From: Rhizobium sp. 007
Lineage (GTDB): Bacteria > Pseudomonadota > Alphaproteobacteria > Rhizobiales > Rhizobiaceae
NCBI RefSeq assembly: GCF_015353075.1
Contig: NZ_CP064188.1
Coordinates: 1,426,001 to 1,490,000, forward strand
Direction: 5' to 3'
Length of the DNA: 64,000 nucleotides
This document shows positions 63,426 through 64,000 of the stretch, in pieces. The notes under the pieces were generated by a model, which saw only the letters and a program-made list of their open reading frames with translations, searched no databases and was not told the origin of the DNA. Numbering within the stretch: position 1 is the stretch's first letter; each line of letters opens with the position of its first letter. Made by a program: the position numbers and the translations under genes.

Positions 63426-63492
63426 GCGTGTCCTCTCGCTTGCATGACGCAGCGTGAGGGAGAATCGATCAACAGGCAATCCCTAAATGTGA

Positions 63493-63906
63493 CTAAAGAC
63501 GGCCGCGGATACGGTCGTAAAGATCGCGTACTTCGTCGAGAGCCCGGTCGTAGCGTGAACGAGGCGTCGATGATCGAAGACCGGCGATCGCAAAGGCAAA
63601 CGCACCGGCGACCGCAGCGGCGGCCAGGAGTGATGAAACAGGATAGAGCTTAACCGTTGCTTCAGTCTGACGTGCGGCTTGTCTTGCGCCACCCTTTACG
63701 GATTGCGCGGCGTCGGAAATCTGCTGCCGCAACGCCTCCATCTGCTTGCGCAGGGCGCCGATTTCTTCGCGAGGATCATAGTCCGGCTGAGGCGGAATGC
63801 CTACCGCGGCGGTGTTGGTGTCGACAATCGCCTTGGGGACGGGCTCGCCGATCTTGGCACCTTTGGCAACCAAGGGCGCGGTGTCGGTTCGTTTGCGAGG
63901 CGGCAT
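63493..63906 (-). CDS. DUF883/ElaB-like small membrane-anchored protein
   Basis: 137 residues, GGAGA upstream of the ATG. A basic proline-containing N-terminus is followed by a heptad-like helix (EEIGALRKQMEALRQQISDAAQSVKGGARQAARQTEATVK). A membrane segment (SSLLAAAAVAGAFAFAIAGL) and a charged tail (RYDRALDEVRDLYDRIRGR) complete it. The layout resembles ElaB/YqjD/DUF883 proteins, though in those the anchor is at the extreme C-terminus, so the link is loose. The last 94 nt of the window are its upstream region. Confidence 0.6.
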   Translation of the reverse strand: MPPRKRTDTAPLVAKGAKIGEPVPKAIVDTNTAAVGIPPQPDYDPREEIGALRKQMEALRQQISDAAQSVKGGARQAARQTEATVKLYPVSSLLAAAAVAGAFAFAIAGLRSSTPRSRYDRALDEVRDLYDRIRGRL

Positions 63907-64000
63907 GGGCGGTCTCCGTGATGTGGTCTTTCCACGTTAACTGGAGCAGCCGGTCCTGCGTTCAAGCGCACTAGCCTGTGGACCTCGCAGTCGAATTGCT

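Noticed and set aside
1..64000. CRISPR arrays, rRNA and tRNA genes
   Set aside because: No regularly spaced repeats, no rRNA-like stretches and no cloverleaf-like sequence noticed on reading; a dedicated search was not possible.

Overview
The window reads as an accessory replicon segment, or a catabolic region, of an alphaproteobacterium of the Rhizobiaceae (Rhizobium, Agrobacterium or Ensifer type). The basis is high GC content, dense translationally coupled ABC importer operons, GntR/FCD and LysR regulators, a kdp operon that ends in a ptsN-like gene, and rhizobial-type IS630 and IS200/IS605 remnants. I saw no rRNA, tRNA, ribosomal or replication gene, which fits a megaplasmid, chromid or accessory chromosomal region. 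The species cannot be fixed by eye.

Layout. 1-6616 (minus): a branched-chain-amino-acid-type importer (livKGFHM order) whose operon continues into a GMC oxidoreductase and a 3-hydroxyisobutyrate-dehydrogenase-like gene cut by the window edge. A divergent LysR gene and a perfect palindrome lie upstream. 7813-12650: KdgF-like cupin, glutaryl-CoA dehydrogenase, a tiny membrane protein, a DUF4126-type membrane protein coupled to a pyridine-nucleotide-disulfide oxidoreductase, and a xylitol-type dehydrogenase. 12779-14745: a frameshifted oxidoreductase remnant next to a decayed IS605-type element. In that element TnpA has lost the second His of its HUH motif, and TnpB carries two frameshifts.

14849-32431 is the most coherent locus: two divergent operons for sugar-acid use, separated by a control region at 23914-24134. 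The minus operon holds an internally deleted RraA-like gene, a GntR regulator, a uronate-dehydrogenase-like protein, an SMP-30 lactonase, a DHDPS-family lyase and a five-gene dipeptide-type importer. The plus operon holds a Tat-type binding protein, two permeases, a fused double ATPase and two enolase-superfamily acid-sugar dehydratases. Together they suggest uptake followed by oxidation, lactone opening, dehydration and retro-aldol or decarboxylation steps.

32774-41537: a complete kdpFABCDE potassium system with a ptsN-like gene at its end, two very small extra membrane ORFs, strong hairpins at the kdpA/B and kdpC/D junctions, and a KdpE-like direct repeat upstream. 41838-47589: sulfur genes (sulfate importer sbp-cysTWA, a 1-Cys peroxiredoxin, a persulfide dioxygenase-rhodanese fusion). 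47646-53742 (minus): GntR regulator, a trans-sulfuration-type PLP enzyme and a carbohydrate-type ABC importer in one operon.

53914-61427 shows gene decay: an IS630 transposase fragment, an N-terminally truncated metallo-hydrolase, a broken short-chain dehydrogenase and a broken BAAT-type hydrolase. These are interspersed with intact genes (DUF2937, a 1072-residue SAM-cyclase-ATPase-TPR protein, small orphans). The end carries a YihY/BrkB membrane protein and two small proteins.
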